Assembly: GCA_946886075.1 (NCBI GenBank)
Contig: CAMPHR010000016.1
Location: 1-64,000, forward strand
DNA from: an uncultured Novosphingobium sp.
GTDB lineage: Bacteria > Pseudomonadota > Alphaproteobacteria > Sphingomonadales > Sphingomonadaceae
Length of the DNA stretch: 64,000 nucleotides
Direction of reading: 5' to 3'
Below, piece by piece: positions 41,836 to 53,462 of the stretch. The position numbers and the translations under genes are program-made. How positions within the stretch are numbered: the stretch's first letter is position 1; every line of letters begins with the position of its first letter. The notes below the pieces were generated by a model. It made no database searches. It saw nothing but the letters and a program-made list of their open reading frames with translations, and was not told where the DNA came from.

Positions 41836-43280
41836 CAGCGTTCGAACTTGTCCGCCACCAGCCGGTCGATCAGGCGCACGCCATAGCCCGTCGCGCCCTT
41901 GTCCCAGGTCGCGCCAGGCTTGTCGGCCCAGACCATGCCTGCGATGTCCAGATGCGCCCATTTGACGCCATCATCGACGAATCGCTTGATGAACTGCGCG
42001 GCGGTGATCGATCCCGCATAGCGTGCGCCCATATTCTTCATGTCCGCGATCGGGCTGTCGATCAGCTTGTTATAGGCGTCGCCAAGCGGGAAGCGCCACA
42101 GCTGGTCGCCCGCTGCCTTGCCCGCCGCGATCAGGTCCTCCGCCAGTCCCTCGTCATTGGCGAACAGCCCACCATATTGGTCACCGAGCGCGACGATCAT
42201 CGCCCCGGTCAGCGTCGCAAGATCGACGATGACCTCTGGCGCATAGGTTTTCTGCGCCCAGGTGATGACGTCGCACAGCACCAGGCGGCCTTCAGCATCG
42301 GTGTTGATAACCTCGATCGTCTGACCAGACATCGACGTGACGATGTCGCCCGGACGCTGCGCGTTGCCGTCAGGCATATTCTCAACAAGGCCGCAGATCC
42401 CCACGACGCGCGCTTTCGCCTTGCGACCGGCCAGCGCCTTCATCGCGCCCGCGACCGCGCCCGCGCCGCCCATGTCCCACTTCATGTCTTCCATGCCTGC
42501 ACCGGGTTTCAGCGAAATGCCGCCGGTGTCGAAGGTCACGCCCTTGCCGACAAAAACCACGGGCTTGCTGCTTGCGCCGTCCGTGCCGTCCCACTCCATC
42601 GCCAGCAGGCGCGGCTCCCGAACCGATCCCTGCGCAACGCCGAGCAGCGCCCCCATGCCGAGTTCAGCCATCGCCGCCTCGTCGAGCACGCTGATCTTGA
42701 CGCCAAGCTGTTCCAGATGCTGGCAGCGCTCAACGAAGCTTTCGGGATACAGGATGTTGGCGGGTTCCGACACGAGCTCACGGGTGAAGGCGACGCCTTC
42801 GGCAACCGCCGAAAGCCGCTGCCAATGCGCCTCTGCGCCCTCAGCAACGACAGACAGTTTCGTCAATGTGGGCTTCGCCTTTTCCGGCTGCCTCGTGCGG
42901 TAGGTGTCGATCCGCCAGCCCCGCAGCAGCGCGCCGAAGGCGAAGTGCGCAGCCCGTTCACCAGGCGCGCCACCGAAGAACTCAACCGCCGCATGGCTTG
43001 CGCCGCTCGTCAGCAAGCGTGCCGTCAAAGCCGCTCCCGCGCGCTCGAAGTCGCTTTCGCTTCCCCCGCCGGTCCCCACCAGCACGATGCGCAGCACCTT
43101 GCCGCCTTCTTCAGCGAAGCTTTCGAAGCTGCCGCCAGCCTCCCCAGTGAAGCGCGCCGCCGCCGCGCCTGCCGCCAACGTCGCTGCGGCTGAGATCGGC
43201 AAGGCATCGAAGCCGCCCTTGGGAACGGCAAAGACCAGGGTGTCTGCGTCGGGACGCACCGGGGTGAATGCGATTTCCAT
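41835..43280 (-). CDS. pepA: Leucyl aminopeptidase (PepA, M17 family)
   Basis: 481 residues from the ATG at 43280 with AAGGA upstream. The C-terminal catalytic domain contains the metal-binding VGKGVTFDTGGISLKPG and the invariant NTDAEGRLVLCD, plus the NMGARYAGSITAAQFIKRF region. It removes N-terminal residues from peptides using two divalent metals; the enzyme is a cytoplasmic hexamer. The N-terminal macro-like domain is normal in size. It is divergent from lptD, with a 190-base intergenic region. Confidence 0.95.
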   Translation of the reverse strand: MEIAFTPVRPDADTLVFAVPKGGFDALPISAAATLAAGAAAARFTGEAGGSFESFAEEGGKVLRIVLVGTGGGSESDFERAGAALTARLLTSGASHAAVEFFGGAPGERAAHFAFGALLRGWRIDTYRTRQPEKAKPTLTKLSVVAEGAEAHWQRLSAVAEGVAFTRELVSEPANILYPESFVERCQHLEQLGVKISVLDEAAMAELGMGALLGVAQGSVREPRLLAMEWDGTDGASSKPVVFVGKGVTFDTGGISLKPGAGMEDMKWDMGGAGAVAGAMKALAGRKAKARVVGICGLVENMPDGNAQRPGDIVTSMSGQTIEVINTDAEGRLVLCDVITWAQKTYAPEVIVDLATLTGAMIVALGDQYGGLFANDEGLAEDLIAAGKAAGDQLWRFPLGDAYNKLIDSPIADMKNMGARYAGSITAAQFIKRFVDDGVKWAHLDIAGMVWADKPGATWDKGATGYGVRLIDRLVADKFER

Positions 43281-43470
43281 CAAGGGTCCTTCTGTCTGCT
43301 TTTATGATCGTGGCGCGCTGATAACGCTCCATGCCAGATAATGTCGCTTCCCCCATCTGGCAAAGCCGTTCGACCGATTTCCGTCAAAAGAAGCGTGACG
43401 AAAGATTGCGGCGCGCGCAAAGCAGTGCGATAGGCGGGCAACGAAGCGCCCCTGAAGAGGCACGATCTCC

Positions 43471-45741
43471 TTGCAAAATTCCTCCCCTACCTCGCGTCTC
43501 AAACATATGCTGGCGGCAAGCGCGGCTGCCGTCTGCATGGCTGCGGTCCCTCATGCCTTCGCGCAGGACCTCCAGGCACCGCAGACGCCCGCCAGCGCCT
43601 CCGATGCTCCAGCGCCCGCCAGTGAGGAGCAAATCGGCTTTGCCGCCGACGCGCTGGAATATGACAGCAATACCGAATTCGTTACCGCGAGCGGCAATGT
43701 CCAGCTGGTGAGGCAGGGCAACCGGCTGCGGGCGGACAAAGTCGTTTGGAATCGCACCACCGGTCAGGTGGAGGCGCAAGGCAATGTCTCGGCCACCGAT
43801 CCGGAAGGCAATATCGCCTATGGCGACCGCTTCCAGGTGACCGACACGCTGAAGGACGGCACGGTCGAGAATATGCTGCTCGTCCTCCAATCCGGCGGCA
43901 GGCTGGCGGCGGTGCAAGGTGTCCGGGTGAATGGCGTCTACACGCTGCACAAGGCCGCTTATACCGGCTGCAGCGTAGTGGACAGCGATGGTTGTCCCAA
44001 GGAGCCCACCTGGCAGATCAAGGCCGTAAAGGTCGTCTATGATCCCGTCGCAGCGCGTGTGCGCTATCGCAACGCGAGCGTGGAAGTGTTCGGCCTGCCG
44101 CTCATTCCGCTGCCCGGCTTCTCCCACCCGGTCGGCGACACGGGGGGCACCGGGCTCCTGGTGCCGAACTTCCGCTACGACCGGAATAATGGCGTCGAGA
44201 TCGCCCTTCCCTATTATATCAAGCTCGCGCCTAACCGCGACCTGACGATCACGCCGCATGTCTACAGCAAGACGCTGCCGATGCTGGAGGCGAACTTCCG
44301 CCACCGCTGGGATCGCGGCGCCTATCAGATTACCGGTTATGCCACGCATGCGCGGCGGATCGACGCCAGCAGCTCGCTGCCTACTGCGACTGGTCCCGCC
44401 GGATCGGAAAAGGACTTCCGCGGCTATCTCGACGCCAGCGGCGCCATGCAGCTGACACCGGAATGGAGCGTCAACGGATCGCTTCGCGTGGCGAGCGACC
44501 GCACCTTCCTTCGCCGCTACGACATCAGCCGCGATGACCGGCTGCGTTCAACCTTGGGCGCACAGCGCATTGGCGAAAACAGTTATTTTTCGATCGCTGG
44601 CTGGGCCGTCCAGACCCTGCGCCTTGGCGATCCGCAAGGGCAGACGCCCCTTGCCCTGCCTGTCATCGACTATCGCCTGCGCCTGCTTGATCCGCTGCTT
44701 GGCGGCCGCATTCAGCTTCAGGCGAACAGCCTCGCGATCACCCGCACGCATGGCGAAGATACGCAGCGCGCCTTCGCTGCCTTCGAATGGAACCTGCGCA
44801 AGCTGACGGGCATGGGGCAGGAGGTGAATTTCACCACCTATCTTCGCGGCGACGTCTATCACAGCAGCGACAACGACCTGAACACCATTGCCCGCTACGC
44901 AGGCGATCCGGGCTGGCAAGCGCGCGGCATCGCGGCGGCTGCCATCGATGTGCGCTGGCCCTTCATGGGTGATGCATTCGGCGGCGTGCAGCGGATCGCG
45001 CCGCGCGTCCAGATCGTTGCCGCGCCCAGGCTGGCGAACCTGTCCGTCCCTAACGAAGATGCGCGCGCCATCGACCTGGAGGACAGCAACCTCTTCGCGC
45101 TCAATCGCTTCGCAGGCTATGATCGCTTCGAAGACTCGACGCGCATCACCTACGGACTGGAATACAGCCTCTCCCTGCCCGGCTTCTCCCTGGAAAGCGT
45201 CATCGGCCAAAGCTACCGCCTCAACAATCGCGAGAGCATTTTGCCTGACGGCACCGGCCTGTCCGATCGCATGTCCGACATCGTCGGGCGCACGACCGTG
45301 CGCTTTCGCGATTTCGTCAGCCTCATCCATCGCTTCCGCGTGGACAAGGATGGCCTGGCCGTCCGCCGCAATGAGGTCGACGCCACGATCGGTAGCCGAA
45401 AGACCTATGCGATGGTCGGCTATCTCCGGCTTAACCGCAACGCCGCGCCAGGCCTTGAGGACCTTCAGGACCGCGAGGAGCTGCGCTTTGGTGGCCGCGT
45501 GCAGTTCGCGCGCTTCTGGTCCGTCTTCGGCTCCACCGTCGTCAACCTGACGGACAGGAAAGAAGATCCGCTCAGCGCCTCCGACGGCTATGAACCCGTC
45601 CGCCACCGGCTCGGCATCGCCTATGAGGACGACTGCCTTACCTTCGGCGTAACCTGGCGGCGCGATTATCTGGCTGCTGGTGACGCGCGAAAGGGCAACA
45701 GCTTCCAACTACGGCTGGCTTTTCGGAATATCGGCATATAA
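43471..45741 (+). CDS. lptD: LPS-assembly protein LptD
   Basis: 756 residues with a TTG start at 43471 (GAAGAGG about ten bases upstream). This start provides the basic n-region MQNSSPTSRLKH of the signal peptide, whereas the next ATG at 43507 would remove it. The N-terminal OstA/LptA-like jellyroll (GFAADALEYDSNTEFVTASGNV) is followed by the LptD barrel domain. The protein, with LptE, inserts lipopolysaccharide into the outer leaflet. It heads the lptD-surA-pdxA-rsmA cluster, an order kept in many proteobacteria. Confidence 0.95.
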   Translation: MQNSSPTSRLKHMLAASAAAVCMAAVPHAFAQDLQAPQTPASASDAPAPASEEQIGFAADALEYDSNTEFVTASGNVQLVRQGNRLRADKVVWNRTTGQVEAQGNVSATDPEGNIAYGDRFQVTDTLKDGTVENMLLVLQSGGRLAAVQGVRVNGVYTLHKAAYTGCSVVDSDGCPKEPTWQIKAVKVVYDPVAARVRYRNASVEVFGLPLIPLPGFSHPVGDTGGTGLLVPNFRYDRNNGVEIALPYYIKLAPNRDLTITPHVYSKTLPMLEANFRHRWDRGAYQITGYATHARRIDASSSLPTATGPAGSEKDFRGYLDASGAMQLTPEWSVNGSLRVASDRTFLRRYDISRDDRLRSTLGAQRIGENSYFSIAGWAVQTLRLGDPQGQTPLALPVIDYRLRLLDPLLGGRIQLQANSLAITRTHGEDTQRAFAAFEWNLRKLTGMGQEVNFTTYLRGDVYHSSDNDLNTIARYAGDPGWQARGIAAAAIDVRWPFMGDAFGGVQRIAPRVQIVAAPRLANLSVPNEDARAIDLEDSNLFALNRFAGYDRFEDSTRITYGLEYSLSLPGFSLESVIGQSYRLNNRESILPDGTGLSDRMSDIVGRTTVRFRDFVSLIHRFRVDKDGLAVRRNEVDATIGSRKTYAMVGYLRLNRNAAPGLEDLQDREELRFGGRVQFARFWSVFGSTVVNLTDRKEDPLSASDGYEPVRHRLGIAYEDDCLTFGVTWRRDYLAAGDARKGNSFQLRLAFRNIGI

Positions 45742-45828
45742 GGATCAGCCTCCGCCCCTGCCGCTCAGGACCGGTTAAGGCGGACCGTCGCATCAGGCGC
45801 CGGACCGTAATGGAGAGTTTTCCCGACG

Positions 45829-47217
45829 ATGCAGCCTGTTGTTCCCATGCCTTCCCGCCTTGGACAATCCCTTCGGACCAGCGCGCGCGCCTTGCTCCTG
45901 TCCTCGATCCTCATGGGGTCGTTCGGCAACCTCGCCATCGCGCAGACCGTCGGTGACGACGATCGGGGCGTAGCGGCGCAGCAGCTGAACCTGCCCAAGG
46001 ATGTGACCGTCTTTGGCAAGAGTGACCCAAATGTCCGCAAGGCCACGGCTATCGTCAACGGTCGGATCATCACCGGCACGGACGTTGACCAGCGCCTTGC
46101 GCTCATCATCGCCGCAAATGGCGGCAAGGTGTCGGCCGAGGAGCGGGAACGTCTGCGCGTGCAGGTGCTGCGTAACCTGATCGACGAAACGCTCCAGATT
46201 CAGGAAGCGGCCGCCCACGACATCAGGATCGACAAGGCAGAGGTTGACCAGAGTTATGAGCGGGTCGCCGCCAACTTCCGTCAGTCGCCCGCTCAGTTCG
46301 ACCAATATCTGCGCGCTCAAGGCAGCGCGCCTGCCAGCATCCGCCGCCAGATCGAAGGCGAACTGGCCTGGAGCCGCCTGCTCCGCCGCAACATCCAGCC
46401 TTTCGTCAACGTCTCTGCCGATGAGGTGAAGTCCGTCGTCGATCGCATGAACGCTGCCAGGGGCAGCGATGAATATCGGATCGGTGAAATCTACCTGTCT
46501 GCGACGCCGGAAAATCAGGCGCAGATCGTCTCCAACGCCCGCAACATCATCGAACAGATCAAGCAGGGCGGCAGCTTCGCCGCTTATGCCCGGCAATTCT
46601 CCGAAGCGTCGACGGCAGCGGTCGGCGGAGACCTTGGCTGGGTCCGCCCGGCGCAGCTTCCCGACGAACTTGCCAAGGCCGCCAATGAGATGCAGGTCGG
46701 CCAGCTTGCCGGGCCCATCCCCGTGCCGGGCGGCGTGTCCGTCATCTACGTGATGGACAAGCGCAAGGTGCTGACCGCCGATCCGCGCGATTCCCTGCTC
46801 AGCCTCAAGCAGCTGTCGATCAGCTTCCCCGCTGGCACCAGCAAGGAGCAGGCGAGCAGCCGGGCCGCCAGCTTCGCCGCGCAGACCAAGGCGATCAAGG
46901 GTTGCGGCCAGGCCAATGAATTGGGCGGCAAGATCGGCGCCGATGTCGTCGACAATGACAATGTGAAAGTGCGTGACCTTCCCCCGCAGTTGCAGGACAT
47001 CCTCCTCGGCTTGCAGGTTGGTGAAGCAACTCCGCCCTTCGGCTCGGTCAATGACGGCGTGCGCGTGCTGGTTGTCTGCGGCCGTGATGAAGCCAGCGGC
47101 GCCGCCGCGCCCAATGCGGAACAGATCATGGCGCAGCTGGAGGAAGAACGGGTCAACAAGCGCGCCCGCATCTATCTGCGTGACCTTCGCCGCGATGCCG
47201 TCATCGACTATAACTGA
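45829..47217 (+). CDS. surA: SurA-like periplasmic peptidyl-prolyl isomerase
   Basis: A 462-residue secreted protein with a signal peptide ending near LAIA-QT. A SurA_N chaperone domain (ATAIVNGRIITGTDVDQRLAL onward) is followed by a parvulin domain (EYRIGEIYLSATPENQAQ, SFAAYARQFSEASTAAVGGDLGWV, VGQLAGPIPVPGGVSVIYV). SurA escorts outer-membrane proteins, including LptD, to the BAM complex. Only one clear parvulin domain is seen, rather than the two of E. coli SurA. The gene lies 87 bases after lptD. Its 3' end overlaps the pdxA start by 23 bases. Confidence 0.92.
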   Translation: MQPVVPMPSRLGQSLRTSARALLLSSILMGSFGNLAIAQTVGDDDRGVAAQQLNLPKDVTVFGKSDPNVRKATAIVNGRIITGTDVDQRLALIIAANGGKVSAEERERLRVQVLRNLIDETLQIQEAAAHDIRIDKAEVDQSYERVAANFRQSPAQFDQYLRAQGSAPASIRRQIEGELAWSRLLRRNIQPFVNVSADEVKSVVDRMNAARGSDEYRIGEIYLSATPENQAQIVSNARNIIEQIKQGGSFAAYARQFSEASTAAVGGDLGWVRPAQLPDELAKAANEMQVGQLAGPIPVPGGVSVIYVMDKRKVLTADPRDSLLSLKQLSISFPAGTSKEQASSRAASFAAQTKAIKGCGQANELGGKIGADVVDNDNVKVRDLPPQLQDILLGLQVGEATPPFGSVNDGVRVLVVCGRDEASGAAAPNAEQIMAQLEEERVNKRARIYLRDLRRDAVIDYN

Positions 47218-48232
47218 TCCAGGCCCGCCTCGGCCCGAGCTGGCGCCTTTCGCCGTGCCATTGGGCGATCCGGCGGGCATTGGGCCGGAAATCGTCGCGA
47301 AAAGCTGGGTGATGCGTAAAGCACGCGGCTTGCCCAGCTTCTTCGCCGTGGGCGATACCGCGTCTTTGCGCCGCGTCTGGGCGGGCCCGGTCGCCTCGAT
47401 CACGACGCCTGAAGAAGCCGTCGCCCTGTTCGACACTGCACTCCCATGCCTCCAAGTGGCAGAAGCTGGGGACATCGTCCCAGGCACCCCAAGCGTGGAT
47501 GGCGCTCGCACAGCTTTCCAGGCGCTTGAGGCGGCCGTGGGCCTCGCCCGCACCGGATCGGCGGCGGGTATCGTCACCGCGCCAGTCGGCAAGGAACAGC
47601 TGTACGGCGTCGGCTTCACCCATCCCGGACAAACGGAATTCGTGGCGGAACGCTGCGGCGTAGCGCCTCATAACGCCGTGATGATGCTCGCAGGCCCTTC
47701 GCTAAAGGTCGTGCCAGTCACCATTCACATCCCGCTTGCCGATGTGCCGTCTGTCCTGACGACAGACCTGATCCGCGCGCGCGCGACGACCACCGTCAAG
47801 GGGCTCCAGCGCAACTTCGGCATTCCCCGCCCCCGCATCGTCGTCGCCGGCCTCAACCCGCATGCTGGCGAAGGCGGCGCGCTGGGCCGCGAGGAGATTG
47901 AGATCATCAGCCCGGCCATCGAGTCCCTCCGTCAGGACGGCATGGACATTGTCGGCCCGCTGTCCGCTGACGGCCTCTTCCACGCCCGGGCGCGGGAGAC
48001 ATATGACGCAGTGCTGTGCATGTATCATGACCAGGCCCTGATCCCGCTCAAGACGCTGCATTTCGATGAAGGCGTCAACATCACGCTCGGCCTCCCCATA
48101 GTCCGCACCTCGCCCGACCACGGCACCGCCTTCGGCATCGCTGGAACGGACAGCGCAAACCCCGGCGCGATGATGGCCGCGCTAAAAATGGCCGCGGAAG
48201 CAGCCCGGTCACGGCTCAACCATGGCCTCTGA
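47195..48232 (+). CDS. pdxA: 4-hydroxythreonine-4-phosphate dehydrogenase
   Basis: 345 residues from the ATG at 47195, inside the surA 3' end; a GTG at 47255 ([12 protein letters not shown]) is an alternative giving the usual N-terminus. It oxidises 4-phospho-hydroxy-L-threonine in pyridoxal-phosphate synthesis. The metal ligands are recognisable: His in [10 protein letters not shown], His in [10 protein letters not shown] and His in [18 protein letters not shown] and TAPVGK are also conserved. It overlaps rsmA by eleven bases. The linkage pdxA-rsmA is an ancient conserved pair. Confidence 0.96.
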   Translation: MPSSTITDPGPPRPELAPFAVPLGDPAGIGPEIVAKSWVMRKARGLPSFFAVGDTASLRRVWAGPVASITTPEEAVALFDTALPCLQVAEAGDIVPGTPSVDGARTAFQALEAAVGLARTGSAAGIVTAPVGKEQLYGVGFTHPGQTEFVAERCGVAPHNAVMMLAGPSLKVVPVTIHIPLADVPSVLTTDLIRARATTTVKGLQRNFGIPRPRIVVAGLNPHAGEGGALGREEIEIISPAIESLRQDGMDIVGPLSADGLFHARARETYDAVLCMYHDQALIPLKTLHFDEGVNITLGLPIVRTSPDHGTAFGIAGTDSANPGAMMAALKMAAEAARSRLNHGL

Positions 48233-49070
48233 CACGCGGCCGGTCCTGCCGCCGCTGCGTGAAGTCATCGCTGCGCACGGCCTGCAAGCAAGCAAGGCGC
48301 TCGGGCAGAACTTCCTGCTGGACGAACAGCTGCTTGACCGCATCGCCGCCATCCCAGGTCCCCTCAAGGATCAGCCAGCGTTCGAGGTCGGCCCAGGCCC
48401 AGGCGGCCTTACCCGCGCGATCCTGCGAACCGGCGCGCGGCTGGTTGCAGTGGAACGGGACGACCGCTGCCTGCCTGCGCTCGCTGAACTGTCGGAAAGC
48501 TTCCCCGGCCAGCTGCGCGTCATACCCGGTGACGCCATGCAGGTGGACGCGCGGGCCGAGGCCGGTGTCGGCGCGCACATCATCGCCAATCTTCCCTATA
48601 ATGTCGGCACGGCCCTCCTCATCGGGTGGCTCTCGGCACCATGGGAGCCGCTTCCCTGGTGGGCCTCGCTGACGCTCATGTTCCAGATGGAAGTGGCCGA
48701 ACGCATCGTCGCAAAGCCGGGCGGCGACCATTATGGCCGCCTTGCTGTGCTATCCCAGTGGCGCAGTGACGCGCGCATCGCCATGAAGGTCCACCGCAGC
48801 GCCTTCACCCCTCCCCCCAAGGTGATGTCCGCCGTCGTCCACATCACTCCCAAAGAAGCACCTGAGCGCGTCGAACTCAAGCAACTCGAACGCCTCACCG
48901 CCGCCGCATTCGGCCAGCGCCGCAAGATGCTCCGGCAAAGCCTGAAAGGCCTGCCTGGCGCGCTGGACGCATTGGTGGAGATCGGCATCGACCCGCAAAG
49001 ACGCGCCGAAACAGTCAGCGTCGATGAGTTTGTTGCCGTGGCTCGCCTGATGGGTGAACGCAGGCCCTAA
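48222..49070 (+). CDS. rsmA: 16S rRNA dimethyladenosine transferase (RsmA/KsgA)
   Basis: A 282-residue enzyme that dimethylates two adjacent adenines in helix 45 of 16S rRNA, a late quality-control step of 30S assembly. Motifs are [11 protein letters not shown] at residues about 25-35, SAM site [14 protein letters not shown], and catalytic [11 protein letters not shown]. The C-terminal helical domain ([15 protein letters not shown]) is present. It is the last gene of the lptD-surA-pdxA-rsmA cluster; its ATG overlaps the pdxA stop region. Confidence 0.97.
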   Translation: MASDTRPVLPPLREVIAAHGLQASKALGQNFLLDEQLLDRIAAIPGPLKDQPAFEVGPGPGGLTRAILRTGARLVAVERDDRCLPALAELSESFPGQLRVIPGDAMQVDARAEAGVGAHIIANLPYNVGTALLIGWLSAPWEPLPWWASLTLMFQMEVAERIVAKPGGDHYGRLAVLSQWRSDARIAMKVHRSAFTPPPKVMSAVVHITPKEAPERVELKQLERLTAAAFGQRRKMLRQSLKGLPGALDALVEIGIDPQRRAETVSVDEFVAVARLMGERRP

Positions 49071-49156
49071 GGATCTGCGCTGCCCAAGCGCACATCGCCT
49101 CATCGTCATGCGAGCGAAAGCTGGCTCTCTAAAGTTTAAGCACTGCCTAGCCTCGC

Positions 49157-49181
49157 GAGATCCCGACATGCGCGGGATGAC
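49157..49181. repeat. Single REP-like palindrome
   Basis: GAGATCCCGACATGCGCGGGATGAC in two halves (ATCCCG...CGGGAT with GAG and GAC ends) is the same family as the inverted pair at 5609-5690, with a different loop centre. Confidence 0.7.
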
Positions 49182-49218
49182 AAAGAGCGGTAGGAGCGGA
49201 CATCCCGCTTCTGCTATT

Positions 49219-49333
49219 CCCCTCCCGCAAGCGGGAGGGGCAGCGAGACTTACGCGCAAAGCGCGTTAGTCGCAGCGGGGTGGGCAGCGGCCCCGTCTGG
49301 CCTACCCTAGCCCCTCGCAAGCGGGAGGGGGGG
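49219..49333. repeat. Paired hairpins in the rsmA-TPR intergenic region
   Basis: CCCCTCCCGC-AA-GCGGGAGGGG (49219-49240) and a second, closely related hairpin at about 49310-49333 flank a spacer containing ACGCGCAAAGCGCGT. The whole 435-base stretch 49071-49505 between rsmA and the TPR gene holds only these repeats; no gene is apparent. Confidence 0.75.
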
Positions 49334-49505
49334 AACATGTCCACAAAATGATCGCCTGCGGACGGGCTGCTTGCCCGCATCGCACACCATCTTGCTCGTT
49401 CAGGCGCTAACGGACGGGGCTTCGCTGCGTCGCCATCGTCTTTTGGTCATTAGCTGACCTCCCGCCTACCACCATCCTGGACGTAATCCGGGCCGTCCGA
49501 AAATC

Positions 49506-50027
49506 TCAGGGAGTCTCTGTTTCCGGAGCCTTCGGCACCACCGTGACGCCTTCTTTCGCGCTCAGGACGGTTGCGGGCGGCCCCTTCTGGATCGCCGCGG
49601 CAAGCTTACCCACGGCAGCACAGTCGCTCTTGCAGCTACTCTGGGCCTGGGCGAGATTTTCCTTGGCCTTGGCGATCGCACCCTTCTCGACCATCGCTTC
49701 GCCCTGACCGACCAATGCGTGGACATCATTGGGGTCGAGCAGCAGCGCCTCGCGATACAGCCGGATCGCCTTGCCCTGAAGACCCTGCGCCCGCGCCACC
49801 TCGGCCAGCTCGATATAGGCGGAGCGGTTGCGCGGATCGACCACCAGCGCGGTCTCAAGCGCATCATTTGCGACAGCGTAATTCCCCGCCTTGCGCGCGG
49901 CGATACCGGCCTGCTGCCATTCGATCGACAGGGGCGAAATCTGCGCGTCGGGCCGCTGTGTCAGTCCCGCGCTCGACACGGTGGTCAACAGGACGGCAAG
50001 GGCGATCGAAGCAGGGGTAAAACGCAT
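49506..50027 (-). CDS. Secreted tetratricopeptide-repeat protein
   Basis: 173 residues from the ATG at 50027, with GGAG six bases upstream. A signal peptide ([20 protein letters not shown]) is followed by about three TPR units ([70 protein letters not shown]). Periplasmic TPR proteins act as protein-interaction adaptors; the partner is unknown. Two cysteines, CKSDC, in the last repeat may form a disulfide. It lies 78 bases downstream of rsmB. Confidence 0.85.
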   Translation of the reverse strand: MRFTPASIALAVLLTTVSSAGLTQRPDAQISPLSIEWQQAGIAARKAGNYAVANDALETALVVDPRNRSAYIELAEVARAQGLQGKAIRLYREALLLDPNDVHALVGQGEAMVEKGAIAKAKENLAQAQSSCKSDCAAVGKLAAAIQKGPPATVLSAKEGVTVVPKAPETETP

Positions 50028-50104
50028 GCAAAACTCCAGCCATGTTTCAGGCGCTGATTCTGCACAAGTGTCGTCATTTTGCCCGGGCTTGTCCATCGCC
50101 TCTT

Positions 50105-51280
50105 TCATGCAGCAGCGCGCAGCCGGGCGAAATAGAAACCATCCGTCGCATCATGGCCCGGCGTCAGCAGTCGCCCCGGCCCATGCGTGCGCCCCTGCCC
50201 GATCGGGACCTCTTGCGCCGTCCATCCTGCATGACGATCCAGGAACGCCTGCACCTGCCCGGCGCCTTCCTGATCCGTCAGCGCGCATGTGGCATAAACA
50301 AGCAGCCCGCCCGGGGCGACCAGCGGCGCTGCAAAGTCCAATATCCTCGCCTGCTCCCGAACCAGCCGCTCTAGCCGCGCGGGCGTCAACCGCCATCGCG
50401 CCTCGGGATTGCGGCGCCACGTCCCGGTGCCCGAACATGGCGCATCGACCAGCACCACATCCGCCTGCGCTTCAAGGCTGTCCAGCGCGCGGGCCTCATG
50501 ACCCTGATCGAGCAGCAGCGTCTCAATAAAGGTCGCCCCCGCCCGTTCCGCCCGTGGGCTGAGCCGGGCAAGGCGCGAGCGGATCGTGTCCGCCGCGATC
50601 AATCTCCCCTGCCCACCCATGGCCGCCGCGAGCGCCAGCGTCTTGCCCCCCGCCCCTGCGCACAGGTCGATGACGGTCATGCCCGGCGCGACTTGGCACG
50701 CTGCGGAGATCAGCTGACTCCCCGCATCCTGCACCTCGACATGGCCCTGCTTCCACGCCTCGCTCTGCTCGACCGGCCATCCTTCCGGCAGCCGCAGCGC
50801 GTCGGGCAAGCCGTCGATCGGTTCCGCTTCAAGGAAAAGTGGCGCAACCTCAGCCGCCATGGCCTTCAGGCGGTTGACCCGCAAATCGACAGGTGCGCGG
50901 CCAAGCAATTTTTCCTGTTCGACCGGTGCCGCAAGCAGGGGCTCAAGCCAGCCCGGCACAATGCCCGCGTCGGCCCCAGGCTCATCGGCACGGATTGGCG
51001 CGGGCGCATGAACCGACCCGTCGAACAGCGCCGCAAGCTCCGGCCGCTCGCGCGCCAGCCCGACCATCGCCGCCCGGCCATCATCCGGACGCTCAGCCAC
51101 GCGCCTCACCGCGTCATAGACATGATCCCGCACGGCCCGCCGATCGCGCGACCCGGCGTAACGCCGTTCCTTGAAATAACGCGCGATCAACGTGTCTGCC
51201 GCTGGCCCACCATCGCGCGCGGACGCAATGATGGCATCAAGCAGTTCGATTGCAGCCTGAACACGGGCAGACGGGGTCAT
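50105..51280 (-). CDS. rsmB: RsmB/NOP-family RNA m5C methyltransferase
   Basis: A 391-residue protein with an N-terminal NusB-like helical domain ([38 protein letters not shown]) and a class I SAM methyltransferase domain. Motif I is [17 protein letters not shown]; the two catalytic cysteines lie in [12 protein letters not shown] and [12 protein letters not shown]. The best-known member methylates C967 of 16S rRNA. Named RsmB-like; NOP/Fmu paralogues could modify other sites, since these organisms can carry several. It lies downstream of guaB in the same direction. Confidence 0.88.
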   Translation of the reverse strand: MTPSARVQAAIELLDAIIASARDGGPAADTLIARYFKERRYAGSRDRRAVRDHVYDAVRRVAERPDDGRAAMVGLARERPELAALFDGSVHAPAPIRADEPGADAGIVPGWLEPLLAAPVEQEKLLGRAPVDLRVNRLKAMAAEVAPLFLEAEPIDGLPDALRLPEGWPVEQSEAWKQGHVEVQDAGSQLISAACQVAPGMTVIDLCAGAGGKTLALAAAMGGQGRLIAADTIRSRLARLSPRAERAGATFIETLLLDQGHEARALDSLEAQADVVLVDAPCSGTGTWRRNPEARWRLTPARLERLVREQARILDFAAPLVAPGGLLVYATCALTDQEGAGQVQAFLDRHAGWTAQEVPIGQGRTHGPGRLLTPGHDATDGFYFARLRAAA

Positions 51281-51420
51281 ATCATACTCCCCTCTTCCGC
51301 AAGCCGGATTGGATGGGGGTGGGCATGCCGCGCCAGCGGCATACTCCCTGAAGTCTCAAAAGCTTGCCCCGCTCTCACCACCCCTGACCAGCCCCTTGAA
51401 AGATGGCGAATGGGGAGGGA

Positions 51421-52950
<1,530 letters not shown>

Positions 52951-53021
52951 TCAGCGAAACGACCAGACCTTAGGCGCAATTTGTTGCGGGACACCTCGAC
53001 CACGCAGAACGACAGTCGCTT

Positions 53022-53372
53022 TCAGCTTCCGGCAGCGGCACCCGCAAGCCGATCCAACCAGGCCCGCGCCTGTTTCGGCTCCCCGACAGCCTGCGAACTG
53101 ACCGGTCCGCGCGACGCGAGAAACTCCTGTTGCAGCTCGAACGGAGGCATCAGCAGCTGTTCTCGCGCCTTGTCCACAGCGTCGCCTATTTCCGCCAGAT
53201 TGGCGATTACCGGAGCGATCGCAACGCGGCTTGCCCGATCATCATTATGACCAAACAGCCCCCACTTTCCCGAAGCGGTGACCCTAAGTGCGTCGATCAG
53301 TGTTGCTAGATATTCCGCCTCCAATTCCAGGCGACGGATGTCCAGGCGTTCCAGTCGATCAGCTTTTGCCAT
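53022..53372 (-). CDS. Conserved-looking hypothetical protein
   Basis: 116 residues from the ATG at 53372, with AAGGA six bases upstream. No recognised domain. The first half is strongly helical and charged (KADRLERLDIRRLELEAEYLATLIDALR), followed by KWGLFGHNDD and a second amphipathic helix (IANLAEIGDAVDKAREQLLM). No signal peptide or membrane segment. The codon use looks like its neighbours, so it is likely a real gene. It lies between ftsH (upstream) and guaB in the same direction. Confidence 0.65.
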   Translation of the reverse strand: MAKADRLERLDIRRLELEAEYLATLIDALRVTASGKWGLFGHNDDRASRVAIAPVIANLAEIGDAVDKAREQLLMPPFELQQEFLASRGPVSSQAVGEPKQARAWLDRLAGAAAGS

Positions 53373-53462
53373 GGCTATCCTTATCTCACCGTCCCCAAAG
53401 AGCGACAAATGAAGAGGGCGCAGCTAATTAGCCGCGCCCCCATCATCAGTTTGTCAGCGGCT

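Noticed and set aside
41952..43193. A 413-codon open frame antisense to pepA
   Set aside because: Shadow of a conserved gene; composition dominated by R, H and A.
45793..47619. A 608-codon open frame antisense to surA and pdxA
   Set aside because: Spans two well-supported genes and has no recognisable domain.
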